From contig NZ_CP098604.1 in NCBI RefSeq assembly GCF_024499015.1, positions 5,084,001-5,148,000 of the forward strand: a DNA stretch of 64,000 nt, read 5' to 3'. Source of the DNA: Xanthomonas hortorum pv. pelargonii (GTDB lineage: Bacteria; Pseudomonadota; Gammaproteobacteria; Xanthomonadales; Xanthomonadaceae). The notes under the pieces were generated by a model. That model saw nothing but the letters and a program-made list of their open reading frames with translations. It did not search any database and was not told the origin of the DNA. The first letter of the stretch is position 1. Every line of letters starts with the position of its first letter. Both the position numbers and the translations under genes were made by a program. Below, in pieces: positions 1 through 10,475 of the stretch.

Positions 1-668
1 TGCCCCTTCGGGTCGCGGATCTCGCCGGTACGCGCGGGCAGATAACGGCCCAGGAACTCGCGAAAGTCGCGCTCGCCGATGAAGCAGATGCCGGTGGAAT
101 CCTTCTTGGCATGCGTCGGCAAGCTGGCGTCCTGGGCGATCCGGCGCAGCGTACTTTTTTCCAGATCGCCGATCGGAAACAACGTCGCCGCCAGCTGGGT
201 CTGCCCCAGTTGATGCAGGAAATAGCTCTGATCCTTGCCGCGATCGGCACCGCGCAACAACCGCCAACGCCCGCCGCTGTGCGCCACCCGCGCGTAGTGA
301 CCGGTGGCGATGCGTTCGGCGCCCAGTGCCTGGGCCGCGTCCAGGAAATGCTTGAACTTCACCTCGCGGTTGCACAGCACGTCCGGGTTGGGCGTGCGCC
401 CGGCCGCGTATTCGGCCAGAAAATGCTCGAACACGCCGCCCCAGTATTCGCTGGAAAAATCGCGGAAGTGAAACGGGATCCCCAGCACCCCGCACACCGC
501 CACCGCATCACGACGATCATCTTCGGCGCGGCAATCGCCGGTGCCGTCGTCGGCCCAGTTCTGCATGAACAGCCCGGCGATCGACTCGCCTTGCTGGGCA
601 AGCCGCCAGGCGGCCACCGACGAATCCACGCCCCCGGACACGCCAACGATGATGCGCGGCGTACTCAT
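1..668 (-). CDS. mnmA: tRNA-specific 2-thiouridylase MnmA (3' part outside window)
   Basis: The product installs the 2-thio group of the wobble uridine in tRNA-Lys, -Glu and -Gln, using ATP and a persulfide relay. The start ATG is at 668 and the N-terminus reads [17 protein letters not shown], with the SGGVDS pyrophosphatase P-loop. FMQNW and the [12 protein letters not shown] stretch carrying the first catalytic Cys follow, then the ATGHYAR motif and the [11 protein letters not shown] motif. The reading frame stays open to base 1, so the second catalytic Cys region ([12 protein letters not shown]) is present but the C-terminal beta-barrel domain is cut off by the window edge. The start overlaps the stop of the upstream Nudix gene (ATGA), which indicates translational coupling. 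Confidence 0.95.
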   Translation of the reverse strand, partial: MSTPRIIVGVSGGVDSSVAAWRLAQQGESIAGLFMQNWADDGTGDCRAEDDRRDAVAVCGVLGIPFHFRDFSSEYWGGVFEHFLAEYAAGRTPNPDVLCNREVKFKHFLDAAQALGAERIATGHYARVAHSGGRWRLLRGADRGKDQSYFLHQLGQTQLAATLFPIGDLEKSTLRRIAQDASLPTHAKKDSTGICFIGERDFREFLGRYLPARTGEIRDPKG

Positions 669-1123
669 GCGATGTGCTGCACCAACGCCAACGGATAGCG
701 TTGACCGGCCAGATAATCTTTCACCACTTCCCACACCAGAGGACTGCGTAGCCGGCCGGCCGCGCTGTGTAGTTCTTCCGGAGTCATCCACAGTGCGCGC
801 ACCACCCCAGTATCCAGGCTGCGCCCAGGGTGGTGGGTCAGCGCATCGGCGACGAAGGCAAAGCGCAGAAAACACTGGCCGCTTGGCGCCACCCACTGGT
901 AGGTGCCAATGAACTGGGTCAGCTGCACATCCCAGCCGGTCTCTTCCAGGGTTTCGCGCACCGCTGCGTCCAGCAAACTTTCGTTCGGCTCCAGATGTCC
1001 GGCCGGCTGATTCAATAGCAGGCGGCCGCCGATGGTCTCCTCCACCTGCAAAAAGCGCCCGTCGCGCACCACCACAGTGGCGACGGTGACATCCGTGTGC
1101 CAGCGTTCTACGGGTATGTTCAT
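665..1123 (-). CDS. nudJ: Nudix hydrolase, NudJ-like
   Basis: This is a 152-residue Nudix protein. The full Nudix box is visible at about residues 42-64 in the pattern G-x5-E-x7-REUxEExGU ([20 protein letters not shown] followed by TGW), which binds Mg2+ and hydrolyses a nucleoside diphosphate linked to another moiety. Length and the position directly upstream of and overlapping mnmA match the E. coli nudJ (ymfB)-mnmA arrangement, where NudJ hydrolyses HMP-PP and nucleoside tri-/diphosphates. The substrate here is inferred from that synteny. It starts at ATG 1123 and ends inside the mnmA start codon. Confidence 0.85.
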   Translation of the reverse strand: MNIPVERWHTDVTVATVVVRDGRFLQVEETIGGRLLLNQPAGHLEPNESLLDAAVRETLEETGWDVQLTQFIGTYQWVAPSGQCFLRFAFVADALTHHPGRSLDTGVVRALWMTPEELHSAAGRLRSPLVWEVVKDYLAGQRYPLALVQHIA

Positions 1124-1373
1124 CGATGTTGGTTCCGGTCGATGGAAAACCGGCGCGTGGCATCCGCGCCCGCCACGATCACAACCCGGCCCACAGCTCG
1201 GCTCGAACGATTACGCGTACCAAGCGGCGGCGTGGATCGTTGCGTAACGGAGGCGCACGACGGTGCCATTGGCAGCGCGGTCACGGAATCGGTCATCAAG
1301 GGCCAGCCAGGGAATCGGAGACAAATTGTGCGGGCCGCGGCGCAAATCGTCCAATGCGCGCAACGATGAACCG

Positions 1374-1379
1374 TATAAT
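1374..1379 (+). promoter_or_regulatory. Candidate -10 box (TATAAT) directly in front of clpS
   Basis: A perfect TATAAT sits only six bases before the clpS ATG at 1386. A transcript started from it would begin at or very near the start codon, giving a leaderless message. No convincing -35 hexamer is visible 16-18 bases upstream, so this is a tentative call. Confidence 0.35.
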
Positions 1380-1385
1380 GGCCAC

Positions 1386-1706
1386 ATGCCTCGTAATACT
1401 ACGCACGAACACGATCACGGCCTGATGGTCGAAGCCAGCAAGCCTGAAGTGGCGCCACCGCCGCGTTATCAGGTGCTTCTGCTGAACGATGACTACACCC
1501 CGATGGACTTCGTGGTGACCGTTCTGGAGCAGTTTTTCAACCTGAGCCTGGAGCAGGCGACCCAGGTCATGCTGCATGTCCATACGCGCGGGCGCGGTGT
1601 CTGCGGGGTCTACAGCCGCGAGGTCGCCGAGTCCAAAGTGGCGCAGGTCAACGAGTTTTCGCGGATGAACCAGCACCCGCTGCTGTGCACGATGGAGCAG
1701 ACCTGA
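1386..1706 (+). CDS. clpS: ATP-dependent Clp protease adaptor ClpS
   Basis: ClpS is a 106-residue adaptor that binds the ClpA N-domain and delivers N-end-rule substrates to ClpAP. The conserved core is visible: [17 protein letters not shown] (substrate-pocket DDYTPM motif), [26 protein letters not shown], then EVAESKV. A disordered N-terminal tail of about 30 residues precedes the core, as in the family. The in-frame extension back to 1263 has no ClpS similarity, and the ATG at 1386 gives the usual N-terminus ([12 protein letters not shown]). It lies 142 bases upstream of clpA, the standard adaptor-unfoldase pairing. The aat product, encoded 3 kb away, creates the N-degrons ClpS recognises. 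Confidence 0.95.
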   Translation: MPRNTTHEHDHGLMVEASKPEVAPPPRYQVLLLNDDYTPMDFVVTVLEQFFNLSLEQATQVMLHVHTRGRGVCGVYSREVAESKVAQVNEFSRMNQHPLLCTMEQT

Positions 1707-1848
1707 GCTCGGTCCAGGATCATTCCAGCAGTGCAACACTGTGGCTGCAATCATATGCTAACGCCGTCTGAACATACCTATCCGATAGGGTTGTGGTAAA
1801 TCCCAACAAAAGCCGCATATTGTTGGCAACAGCCGTTCGGAGTTACCA

Positions 1849-4131
1849 ATGTTCAGCAAAGACCTAGAGCAAACCATCGGCCAGTGCTACAAGCGAGCAC
1901 GCGAGGCGCGTCATGAATTCATGACCGTCGAGCACCTGCTGCTCTCGCTGCTGGACAACCCTTCCGCCCAGGCCGTCCTCAAGGCCTGCGGTGCGGACCA
2001 GGTGCGCTTGCACAACGACCTGGAACAGGCGATCGAGGCCTCGGTCTCGCGCCTGGCAGAAGACGATGGCCGCGATACGCAACCAACCCTCGGCTTCCAG
2101 CGGGTGCTGCAGCGCGCTGTCTATCACGTGCAGTCCTCGGGCAAGAAGGAAGTCACCGGCGCCAATGTGCTGGTCGCGATCTTCGGCGAAAAGGACTCGC
2201 ACGCGGTGTATTTCCTGAATCAGCAGGACATCACCCGCCTGGATATCGTCAATTACCTCTCGCACGGCATCGCCAAGCTGGGTGAAGACGGCGAGCAGCC
2301 GTCCGCGTCCGATGGCGAGCCCAAGAGCGAAGGTGGGGAAGGCGAGGCCAAGGGCGATGCGCTTGCCGAGTTCGCCACCAACCTCAACGAGCAGGCCCGT
2401 AACGGCAAGATCGACCCATTGGTCGGCCGTGCCGACGAAATCGAGCGCACCATCCAGGTGCTGTGCCGCCGGCGCAAGAACAACCCGCTGTACGTGGGCG
2501 AGGCCGGCGTGGGCAAGACCGCGATCGCCGAAGGCCTGGCCAAGCGCATCGTCGACAACGACGTGCCCGAGGTGCTCGCCGAGGCGGTCATCTTCTCGCT
2601 CGACCTGGGCGCGCTGGTGGCCGGCACCAAATACCGCGGCGATTTCGAAAAGCGCCTCAAGGGTGTGCTGGCGGCGCTGAAGAAGGTGCCCAACGCAGTG
2701 CTGTTCATCGACGAAATCCACACCATCATCGGCGCGGGTTCTGCGTCGGGCGGCACCATGGATGCGTCCAATCTGATCAAGCCAGCGCTGTCGTCTGGCG
2801 AGCTGCGTTGCATCGGTTCGACCACGTTCCAGGAATACCGCGGCATCTTCGAAAAAGACCGTGCGTTGGCGCGTCGCTTCCAGAAGATCGACATCGTCGA
2901 GCCGACCGTGGGCGAGACCTTTGAAATCCTGCAGGGCCTCAAGCCCAAGTACGAAGCGCACCATGGCGTGACCTACGCCGACGACGCGCTGCAGGCCGCC
3001 GTGGATCTGTCGGTCAAGCACATCGGCGACCGCTTGCTGCCGGACAAGGCGATCGATGTGATCGACGAAGCCGGTGCGCGTCAGCGGTTGATGCCGGAAG
3101 GCAAGCGCAAGGAGCTGATCGATATCGAGGAAATCGAGACCATCGTCGCCAAGATGGCGCGGATTCCGGCCAAGCAGGTCAGCGCGACCGACAAGGACGT
3201 GCTGCAGCATCTGGAGCGCAATCTGAAGATGGTGATCTTCGGGCAGAACCCGGCGATCGAGACGCTGGCCGGGTCGATCAAGCTGGCGCGTTCGGGTCTG
3301 GCCAATCCGGAAAAGCCGATCGGCAACTTCCTGTTTGCCGGTCCCACCGGTGTGGGCAAGACCGAGGTGACCAAGCAGCTCGCGCTGCAGTTGGGCATCG
3401 AGCTGGTGCGTTTCGATATGTCCGAGTACATGGAAGCGCATTCGATCAGCCGCCTGATCGGCGCGCCTCCGGGCTATGTCGGTTTCGACCAGGGCGGCCT
3501 GCTGACCGAGAAGGTGGTCAAGACGCCGCACTGCGTGCTGCTGCTGGACGAAGTGGAGAAGGCGCACCCGGACATCTTCAACATTCTGTTGCAGGTCATG
3601 GATCGCGGCATCCTCACCGACACCAACGGGCGCGAGGCGAACTTCAAGAATGTGATCCTGGTGATGACGACCAATGCCGGTGCCACGCAGGCATCGCGGC
3701 GCTCGATCGGCTTTACCAAGCAGGATCATTCCACCGATGCGATGGAGTCGATCCGTCGTGGCTTTACGCCTGAGTTCCGCAACCGTCTGGATGCGATCGT
3801 GCAGTTCCAGCCGTTGGGCTTCGATCACATCCTGCGGGTGGTGGACAAGTTCATCATCGAACTGGAAATGCTGTTGCAGGAAAAGCACGTCTCGCTGTCG
3901 GCAACCCCGACCGCGCGCGACTGGCTGGCCCAGCATGGTTTCGATCCGCTGATGGGTGCACGCCCGATGTCGCGCGTGATCCAGGAGAAGATCAAGCGCC
4001 CGCTGGCCGACGAGTTGTTGTTCGGCAAGCTGATCGCTGGTGGCCGGGTCAACATCGACGTCAAGGATGGCGAGCTGGTGGTGGAAGCACATCCGGAACC
4101 GGAGCGTTTGCTGCCGGCAACTGTCGACTGA
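1849..4131 (+). CDS. clpA: ATP-dependent Clp protease ATP-binding subunit ClpA
   Basis: This is a 760-residue AAA+ unfoldase, the usual ClpA length (E. coli 758). The N-domain (about 1-145) starts MFSKDLEQTIG. An acidic, flexible linker at about 146-165 connects it to the first AAA module, with Walker A GEAGVGKT near 217-224 and Walker B LFIDEIHT near 285-292. The second module has Walker A GPTGVGKT near 498-505 and LLLDEVEKAHPD. The C-terminal helical region ends in RPMSRVIQEKIKRPLADELLFG. The protein threads substrates into ClpP and takes N-end-rule cargo from ClpS. A strong bidirectional terminator follows the stop. Confidence 0.97.
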   Translation: MFSKDLEQTIGQCYKRAREARHEFMTVEHLLLSLLDNPSAQAVLKACGADQVRLHNDLEQAIEASVSRLAEDDGRDTQPTLGFQRVLQRAVYHVQSSGKKEVTGANVLVAIFGEKDSHAVYFLNQQDITRLDIVNYLSHGIAKLGEDGEQPSASDGEPKSEGGEGEAKGDALAEFATNLNEQARNGKIDPLVGRADEIERTIQVLCRRRKNNPLYVGEAGVGKTAIAEGLAKRIVDNDVPEVLAEAVIFSLDLGALVAGTKYRGDFEKRLKGVLAALKKVPNAVLFIDEIHTIIGAGSASGGTMDASNLIKPALSSGELRCIGSTTFQEYRGIFEKDRALARRFQKIDIVEPTVGETFEILQGLKPKYEAHHGVTYADDALQAAVDLSVKHIGDRLLPDKAIDVIDEAGARQRLMPEGKRKELIDIEEIETIVAKMARIPAKQVSATDKDVLQHLERNLKMVIFGQNPAIETLAGSIKLARSGLANPEKPIGNFLFAGPTGVGKTEVTKQLALQLGIELVRFDMSEYMEAHSISRLIGAPPGYVGFDQGGLLTEKVVKTPHCVLLLDEVEKAHPDIFNILLQVMDRGILTDTNGREANFKNVILVMTTNAGATQASRRSIGFTKQDHSTDAMESIRRGFTPEFRNRLDAIVQFQPLGFDHILRVVDKFIIELEMLLQEKHVSLSATPTARDWLAQHGFDPLMGARPMSRVIQEKIKRPLADELLFGKLIAGGRVNIDVKDGELVVEAHPEPERLLPATVD

Positions 4132-4151
4132 TCGCGTTGCGGTCTTGAAAC

Positions 4152-4181
4152 AAAAAGCCGCTCATTCGAGCGGCTTTTTTT
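4152..4181 (+). terminator. Bidirectional intrinsic terminator after clpA
   Basis: The hairpin has stem GCCGCTC (4157-4163), loop ATTC and GAGCGGC (4168-4174), followed by seven T on the plus strand and preceded by AAAAA, so both strands have a U-tract. It ends clpA and can also back up infA transcription from the other side. Confidence 0.9.
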
Positions 4182-4233
4182 GTGTCTGCGGCATCGCGCT
4201 CGTCTCCGCCACACAAATCGCAGGCACGACGAA

Positions 4234-4252
4234 AGGCGGCCAGTGGCCGCCT
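4234..4252 (-). terminator. GC-rich hairpin downstream of infA
   Basis: The perfect 8-bp stem AGGCGGCC / GGCCGCCT with loop AGT lies 22 bases beyond the infA stop. On the minus strand it is followed by TTTCG, a short T-tract. It probably works together with the stronger hairpin at 4152-4181. Confidence 0.6.
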
Positions 4253-4273
4253 CGCGTCTCACACCAGAACCGC

Positions 4274-4492
4274 TTACTTCATGCGGTAGGTAATACGACC
4301 CTTAGTCAGGTCGTAGGGAGTCATCTCAACTTTGACCCGGTCGCCGGTCAGGATGCGGATGTAGTTCTTGCGCATACGGCCGGAGATATGGGCGATGATT
4401 TCATGCCCGTTTTCCAGCTTGACCCGGAACGTGGTGTTGGGGAGCGTCTCGCTGACGCTGCCTTCGAATTCAATGGAGTCGTCTTTCGACAT
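4274..4492 (-). CDS. infA: Translation initiation factor IF-1
   Basis: This is a 72-residue OB-fold protein ([20 protein letters not shown] start, KGRITYRMK end) that matches IF-1 over its whole length. It occupies the 30S A site during initiation and promotes IF-2/IF-3 action. An in-frame upstream ATG at 4510 would add MIAQDY, but the [11 protein letters not shown] start is the conserved one. It sits between clpA and aat, the same clpA-infA-aat grouping found in many gammaproteobacteria. Confidence 0.97.
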
Positions 4493-4572
4493 GTAATCCT
4501 GTGCAATCACGGCTGGCCCGGGAGGGCCGTAGGGGACAGCATTTTACGCTCCATCTCCCCCCGGTGCAAATT

Positions 4573-5321
4573 TTATGTTAAGCGGACTTCAGCGAGCGCG
4601 CTGGCAGGCCGCTCGCCGTAGCGCTCGGACCAGTTGCCGGGCGGGGCGGGTTGGGCGACCTGCCGCCGCACCTGCTGCAGGAACTGCGCGCGTGGCAGGC
4701 GTTGCGCGCCGAGGCGCATCAGGTGCGGGTTTTCCACCTGCGCATCGATCAGTGGCCATCCGCAGCCATGCAGATACTCAGCGAGTGCTGCCAGCGCCAC
4801 CTTCGAGCCGCCGCTTTCGGCACTGAACATGCTTTCGCCGAAAAACATCTGGCCGATCGCCACGCCGTAGATGCCGCCAATCAAGCGCGCACCATCGAAC
4901 ACTTCCAGCGAATGCGCGTGGCCCAGGCGGTGCAGTTCGATGTAGGCCTGCTGCATCGGTGCGGTGATCCATGTGCCGTGCTGGCCTGCGCGCGGTACCG
5001 ATGCGCAAGCGTCGATCACCTGCGCAAAGGCAGTGTCGGCACGCACGGTCCAGGTGCTGCTGCGCAGTTTGCGCCGAAAGCGCGAGGACAGATGCACGGC
5101 ATCGGTACGAAAGACCGTGCGCGGATCCGGGCTCCACCACAGGATCGGCTGGTCGTCGGAGAACCACGGGAATACGCCGTGCGCATACGCATTGAGCAAC
5201 CGCTGCGGCGACAGATCGCCGCCGAGTGCGAGCAAGCCGTCCGGTTCGCGCAAGGCGTGCTCGACGGGCGGAAACGGCGCGGCAGGATCGGCGTCAAGCA
5301 GGTAGGGGAGGGGCGCGACAT
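4573..5321 (-). CDS. aat: Leucyl/phenylalanyl-tRNA-protein transferase, probable 1-base frameshift near the start
   Basis: Aat transfers Leu or Phe from tRNA to proteins with N-terminal Arg or Lys, creating degrons read by ClpS. The intact frame from about 5309 to 4573 encodes LPYLLDADPAAPFPP, then GLLALGGDLSPQRLLNAYAHGVFPWF, ILWWSPDPR and the FGESMFS motif. This frame has no ATG or GTG start. The first candidate is a TTG at 5253, which would remove about 20 conserved residues. The only ATG, at 5321, reads MSRP and then leaves the frame. Adding one C to the CCCC run at 5310-5313 joins them as MSRPLPYLLDADP, the expected N-terminus. Either the gene is frameshifted or the base is a sequencing error. 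If intact, the product is about 249 residues. Confidence 0.85.
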
Positions 5322-5401
5322 GCGGGGAGTTTAGAGCGTGTTATGCCATTCGCACTGGAGGCAGCTACTAAACGACGGAGCTCAATGCCAAGCGCGCGCC
5401 T

Positions 5402-6520
5402 TTAATCACGGAATGGGCTGTGCTCGAACAGCTCACGCGCATGCTGGGCGACAGCCTCGCGCTCATCCGCGCACCATTGCGCCAGCGGTTCGCGAAAGGC
5501 CGGGTCGGCGATCCAGTGGCGGCTGCGCACCAGCGTCGGCAAAAAGCCCCGCGCGATCTTGTGTTGGCCCTGGGCGCCCGGTTCGAACCGGCTCAGGCCT
5601 TCGCGCAGGCAATATTCGATGCCTTGGTAATAGCAGGTTTCGAAGTGCAGCCCCGGTAGCGCTTCGCCGCCCCAGTAGCGTCCGTAGAGCGTGTCGTGGC
5701 CGCGGAGGCACAGCGCGCCGGCAATTGGGTGTCTGTCCAGTTCGGCCAGAAACATCACCAGTTGACGTGGCAGGTGCTGGGCCAGGTGTCGCAGGAATTC
5801 CGGCGTCAAAGCCGGCGAGTTGCCGTATTCGTTGAAGGTCTTGAGGTAGAAGCCGTACATCGCGTCCAGATCGGCAGCGCTGGCCTCGTCGCCGTGCACC
5901 ACGCGCAACTGCACGCCGGCGCGCTGCACCTTGGCGCGCTCCTGGCGGATGTTCTTGCGCCGTTTGTGATCCATCGCTGCCAGAAAGCTTTCGAAATCGT
6001 TCCAGCCGCTGGCGTTATGCCAGTGGTATTGCAGGTCGTTGCGCTCCAGCCAATCGGCGTCGAACGCGGCGTCTTCGTCGACTGGGTAGAAATTCACGTG
6101 GGCCGACGACAGACCGCTGCGCTCCACCAGTTCACGCATCGCCGCGAGCAGCTGCGGCCGCCATTGCGCCGCGCCGAGCAGGCGAGGGCCAGTCACCGGC
6201 GAGTAGGGCACGCCGCACAGCCACTTGGGGAAGTACTCCTGCCCGTAGCGGGCGTAGGCATGAGCCCAGGCGTGATCGAACACGAACTCGCCATGGGAGT
6301 TGTTCTTGAGATAGCCCGGCGCAGCGGCGACCAGCGTGTCGCCATCCCACAGGGTCAGGTGCAACGGGTTCCAGCCCCAATCCGGGCGCAGGCATCCCTC
6401 GCGTTCGAGGCCTTGCAGGAAGTCATAAGACACGAAGGGATGGGTGCCGTCGTGCAGCGCATCCCAGGCGCCGGCCGGAAGCTCGTCCAGCCGGCGGCAC
6501 CAGCGGGCGGTCACGCTCAT
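5402..6520 (-). CDS. GNAT / FemAB-like N-acetyltransferase superfamily protein (COG3146 type)
   Basis: This protein of about 372 residues resembles the family of large GNAT-fold proteins sometimes called peptidoglycan biosynthesis/recognition proteins (COG3146). Recognisable stretches are WDALHDGTHPFVSYDFLQGLE near the start, the MDHKRRKNIRQERAK basic segment in the middle, and LYGRYWGGEALPGLHFETCYYQGIEYC toward the end, where FETCYYQGI is the family signature. The ATG at 6520 (MSVTARW) is preferred to one 13 codons upstream, because the extra residues are Arg/Pro-rich and not conserved. No substrate can be assigned. It lies between aat and trxB. Confidence 0.75.
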   Translation of the reverse strand: MSVTARWCRRLDELPAGAWDALHDGTHPFVSYDFLQGLEREGCLRPDWGWNPLHLTLWDGDTLVAAAPGYLKNNSHGEFVFDHAWAHAYARYGQEYFPKWLCGVPYSPVTGPRLLGAAQWRPQLLAAMRELVERSGLSSAHVNFYPVDEDAAFDADWLERNDLQYHWHNASGWNDFESFLAAMDHKRRKNIRQERAKVQRAGVQLRVVHGDEASAADLDAMYGFYLKTFNEYGNSPALTPEFLRHLAQHLPRQLVMFLAELDRHPIAGALCLRGHDTLYGRYWGGEALPGLHFETCYYQGIEYCLREGLSRFEPGAQGQHKIARGFLPTLVRSRHWIADPAFREPLAQWCADEREAVAQHARELFEHSPFRD

Positions 6521-6577
6521 GCGTGCGGCCCGTGGGGAGCGAGGCTGCCCGCACGGCACGGCCGGCGGTCAGCCACC

Positions 6578-7633
<1,056 letters not shown>

Positions 7634-7697
7634 TCAAGGCGGCGCGATGGAACTGCATGAACCGCAGATGGCATGGTCCACCCAGTACGCGTAGTCG

Positions 7698-7720
7698 ACG
7701 CCGCCTTGTGCGGCGTTTTT
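7698..7720 (+). terminator. Intrinsic terminator in the trxB-ftsK intergenic region
   Basis: Stem ACGCCGC (7698-7704), loop CTTGT, GCGGCGT (7710-7716) and a run of five T (7716-7720). It points with ftsK but lies about 110 bases before it. It must therefore end a short plus-strand transcript starting between trxB and ftsK, a possible small RNA or attenuated leader. The 15-codon reading frame just before it (7647-7694) resembles nothing known. Confidence 0.75.
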
Positions 7721-7828
7721 CGTTGACTGGCTGGTGCCAAGGCAAGCGGTGAAGTTCAACAGCTGAAACTGTGGCGTCAGTCGTTTATTATCAATCACTA
7801 ACAGCATATTTCTAAGGTCTGGCTACAG

Positions 7829-10186
7829 GTGGCAAAGCAGGTTCCCGAACGCAGCAAGCCCGCAGAGGGCAAACCGTCCTCGCGCAAGACGGCGGTGGCG
7901 GATAATCCGCGTCGGCAAAAGCTCTGGCGCGATCTGGCATTGATCGCGGTGGCGCCGTTGCTGCTGTATCTGCTGGCCAGCCTGTTCACCTATTCGGCGG
8001 CCGATCCGGGCTGGTCGCAGACCGGCAGCGTGGTCGCGCCGGTGCACAACATGGGCGGCCGGGTCGGTGCATGGACGGCGGACGTGCTGCTGCAGCTGTT
8101 TGGTTATGTGGCGTTCCTGCTGCCGGTGGTGCTGGGCGCGGTGGCCTGGATCGCCTTGTTCGGCATGGACAAGGAAGGGCAGGCCGAGGCCGATCTGGGG
8201 CCGGCCCTGCGCCTGGTCGGCATGGTGGGGTTCCTGATTTCTTCGACCGGCTTCCTGCACCTGCGCCTGTTCACCGGCGATGTGGCCGGGGCCGGCGGCA
8301 TCCTGGGGCGGTTGGTCAGCAATTCGCTGAGCGCCGGGTTCGGTGCGTTAGGCGCGAACCTGTTCGTGATGGTGTTGTTGCTGGTGTCGATCACGCTGGC
8401 CACGGGGTTGTCGTGGTTTGCGCTGATGGAACGTATCGGTAAGGGCGTGTTGGCGTTGGGGCCGCTGATGCAGCGCAAGACCCATCAGGCCACCGAGTGG
8501 CAGCAGACCCGCGTGATGCGCGAAGAGCGCGAGGAAGTGCGCAAGGTCGATGCGGTCAAGCAGGCCAAGCGTGAGCCGGTCAAGATCGAGCCGCCGCCGG
8601 CACCGGTGGTTGAAAAGAGCGAGCGCGCCAAGCGCGACACCCAGATTCCGATGTTCCAGGGCGTGAGCACCGATGGCTCCGATCTGCCGCCGCTGGCGCT
8701 GCTGGACGACCCCAAGCCGCAGGCCAAGGGCTATTCGGAAGAAACGCTGGAAACGCTATCGCGGCAGATCGAGTTCAAGCTCAAGGACTTCCGCATCGAG
8801 GCCCAGGTGGTCGGGGCCTATCCGGGTCCGGTGATCACCCGTTTCGAGATCGAACCGGCCCCAGGCATCAAGGTCAGCCAGATCAGTTCGCTGGACAAGG
8901 ACATCGCGCGCGGGCTGTCGGTCAAGTCGGTGCGCGTGGTGGACGTGATTCCGGGCAAGTCGGTGGTGGGGTTAGAGATCCCCAACGTCACCCGCGAGAT
9001 GATCTTCCTGTCCGAGTTGCTGCGCTCCAAGGAATACGACAAGTCGCCCAGCCCGTTGACGCTTGCGTTGGGCAAGGACATTGCCGGGCGCCCGACGGTG
9101 GCCGATCTGGCGCGCATGCCGCACTTGCTGGTGGCCGGTACCACCGGTTCGGGCAAGTCGGTGGCGGTCAATGCAATGGTGCTGAGCCTGCTGTTCAAGG
9201 CCTCGCACAAGGAACTGCGGATGCTGATGATCGACCCGAAGATGCTCGAACTGAGCGTCTATCAGGGCATCCCGCATCTGCTGGCGCCGGTGGTCACCGA
9301 CATGAAGGAGGCCGCCAACGGCCTGCGCTGGTGCGTGGCCGAGATGGAGCGCCGCTACAAGCTGATGAGCGCGGTGGGCGTGCGCAACCTGGCCGGCTTC
9401 AACAAGAAGATCAAGGACGCCATCGACGCCGGCCAGCCGATGATGGACCCGCTGTTCAAGCCCAATCCCGAATTGGGTGAGGCGCCGCGGCCGCTGGAGT
9501 CGCTGCCGTTCATCGTGATCTTCATCGACGAATTTGCCGACATGATGATGATCGTCGGCAAGAAGGTCGAAGAGCTGATCGCGCGTCTGGCACAGAAGGC
9601 GCGTGCGGCTGGTATCCATCTGATCCTGGCCACGCAGCGGCCGTCGGTGGACGTCATCACCGGCTTGATCAAGGCCAATATTCCAACCCGTGTGGCGTTC
9701 CAGGTCAGTTCCAAGATCGATTCGCGCACCATCCTGGATCAGTCCGGGGCCGAGGCGTTGCTGGGCAACGGCGACATGCTGTATCTGCCGCCGGGCACGG
9801 CGCTGCCGGACCGCGTGCACGGCGCCTTCGTCAGTGACGAGGAAGTGCATCGGGTGGTCGAGCACCTCAAGGCCAGCGGGCCGGTGTCCTACGTCGAAGG
9901 CGTGCTGGACGAAGTGCAGACCATGGGCGACGGCACCGTGGTGGGTGCGACCGGCCTGCCCGAAAGCAGCGGCGGTGGCGGCGACGAGTCCGACCCGTTG
10001 TACGACGAGGCCTTGCGCATCGTCACCGAAACCCGGCGTGCCTCGATCTCCGGCGTGCAGCGGCGCTTGAAGATCGGCTACAACCGCGCCGCGCGTTTGA
10101 TCGAAGCGATGGAAGCGGCCGGCGTGGTCAGCCAGCCAGAGCACAATGGCGACCGTACCGTGCTGGCACCGCCGCCGCCCAAGTAA
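7829..10186 (+). CDS. ftsK: DNA translocase FtsK/SpoIIIE
   Basis: This 785-residue membrane-anchored ATPase pumps DNA at the division septum and activates XerCD at dif. The N-terminal region (about 30-200) has four hydrophobic membrane segments, followed by a short charged/Pro linker. The motor contains Walker [10 protein letters not shown] near residue 437 and Walker [18 protein letters not shown]. The C-terminal gamma winged helix ([11 protein letters not shown]... [18 protein letters not shown]) recognises KOPS. The linker is much shorter than in E. coli (1329 residues), as is common in xanthomonads. Translation starts at GTG 7829. Confidence 0.95.
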   Translation: MAKQVPERSKPAEGKPSSRKTAVADNPRRQKLWRDLALIAVAPLLLYLLASLFTYSAADPGWSQTGSVVAPVHNMGGRVGAWTADVLLQLFGYVAFLLPVVLGAVAWIALFGMDKEGQAEADLGPALRLVGMVGFLISSTGFLHLRLFTGDVAGAGGILGRLVSNSLSAGFGALGANLFVMVLLLVSITLATGLSWFALMERIGKGVLALGPLMQRKTHQATEWQQTRVMREEREEVRKVDAVKQAKREPVKIEPPPAPVVEKSERAKRDTQIPMFQGVSTDGSDLPPLALLDDPKPQAKGYSEETLETLSRQIEFKLKDFRIEAQVVGAYPGPVITRFEIEPAPGIKVSQISSLDKDIARGLSVKSVRVVDVIPGKSVVGLEIPNVTREMIFLSELLRSKEYDKSPSPLTLALGKDIAGRPTVADLARMPHLLVAGTTGSGKSVAVNAMVLSLLFKASHKELRMLMIDPKMLELSVYQGIPHLLAPVVTDMKEAANGLRWCVAEMERRYKLMSAVGVRNLAGFNKKIKDAIDAGQPMMDPLFKPNPELGEAPRPLESLPFIVIFIDEFADMMMIVGKKVEELIARLAQKARAAGIHLILATQRPSVDVITGLIKANIPTRVAFQVSSKIDSRTILDQSGAEALLGNGDMLYLPPGTALPDRVHGAFVSDEEVHRVVEHLKASGPVSYVEGVLDEVQTMGDGTVVGATGLPESSGGGGDESDPLYDEALRIVTETRRASISGVQRRLKIGYNRAARLIEAMEAAGVVSQPEHNGDRTVLAPPPPK

Positions 10187-10283
10187 TCGGCAACCGGCAA
10201 CCGGCAACGCGGCGCGTGTCGGCTTACACGTGGCGCCGCGTTCCGGGCTTAGGGGCGGCTAACAAACCGTGGCGAGAGGCCGC

Positions 10284-10313
10284 GTCCCGCAATCGGCGAG
10301 GACACCGCACCAG
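10284..10313. repeat. 30-nt copy of an interspersed repeat
   Basis: These 30 bases (GTCCCGCAATCGG... to CACCAG) are exactly the reverse complement of 36640-36669, the outer arm of the MITE-like element B at 36.6 kb. The copy lies in the 289-base gap between ftsK and the transglutaminase-like gene and looks like a decayed fragment: the opposite arm and palindromic core were not found here. Confidence 0.75.
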
Positions 10314-10475
10314 ACAGCTTGCTGCTTGGTTTTGTCGGCCGCTCTTATCCGGATTGCGTGCGCGTACCCGCAGCCACATGGATGCGGCGATGTTGGAGGC
10401 CGGTGCTTGACGCTGCCGCGCACACCGGCTACCCTGTTGAGCAAGGGCCGCTCCGGCCCGTCGTGATCGAGACCC

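Noticed and set aside
1864..4092. A 742-codon open frame on the strand opposite clpA
   Set aside because: It is a shadow of the high-GC codon pattern. Composition is His/Gln/Arg-rich with no domain, and the plus-strand product is certain.
7647..7694. 15-codon reading frame just before the terminator at 7698, as a leader peptide
   Set aside because: It has no repeated regulatory codons and no alternative hairpin was found, so attenuation by translation is not supported.
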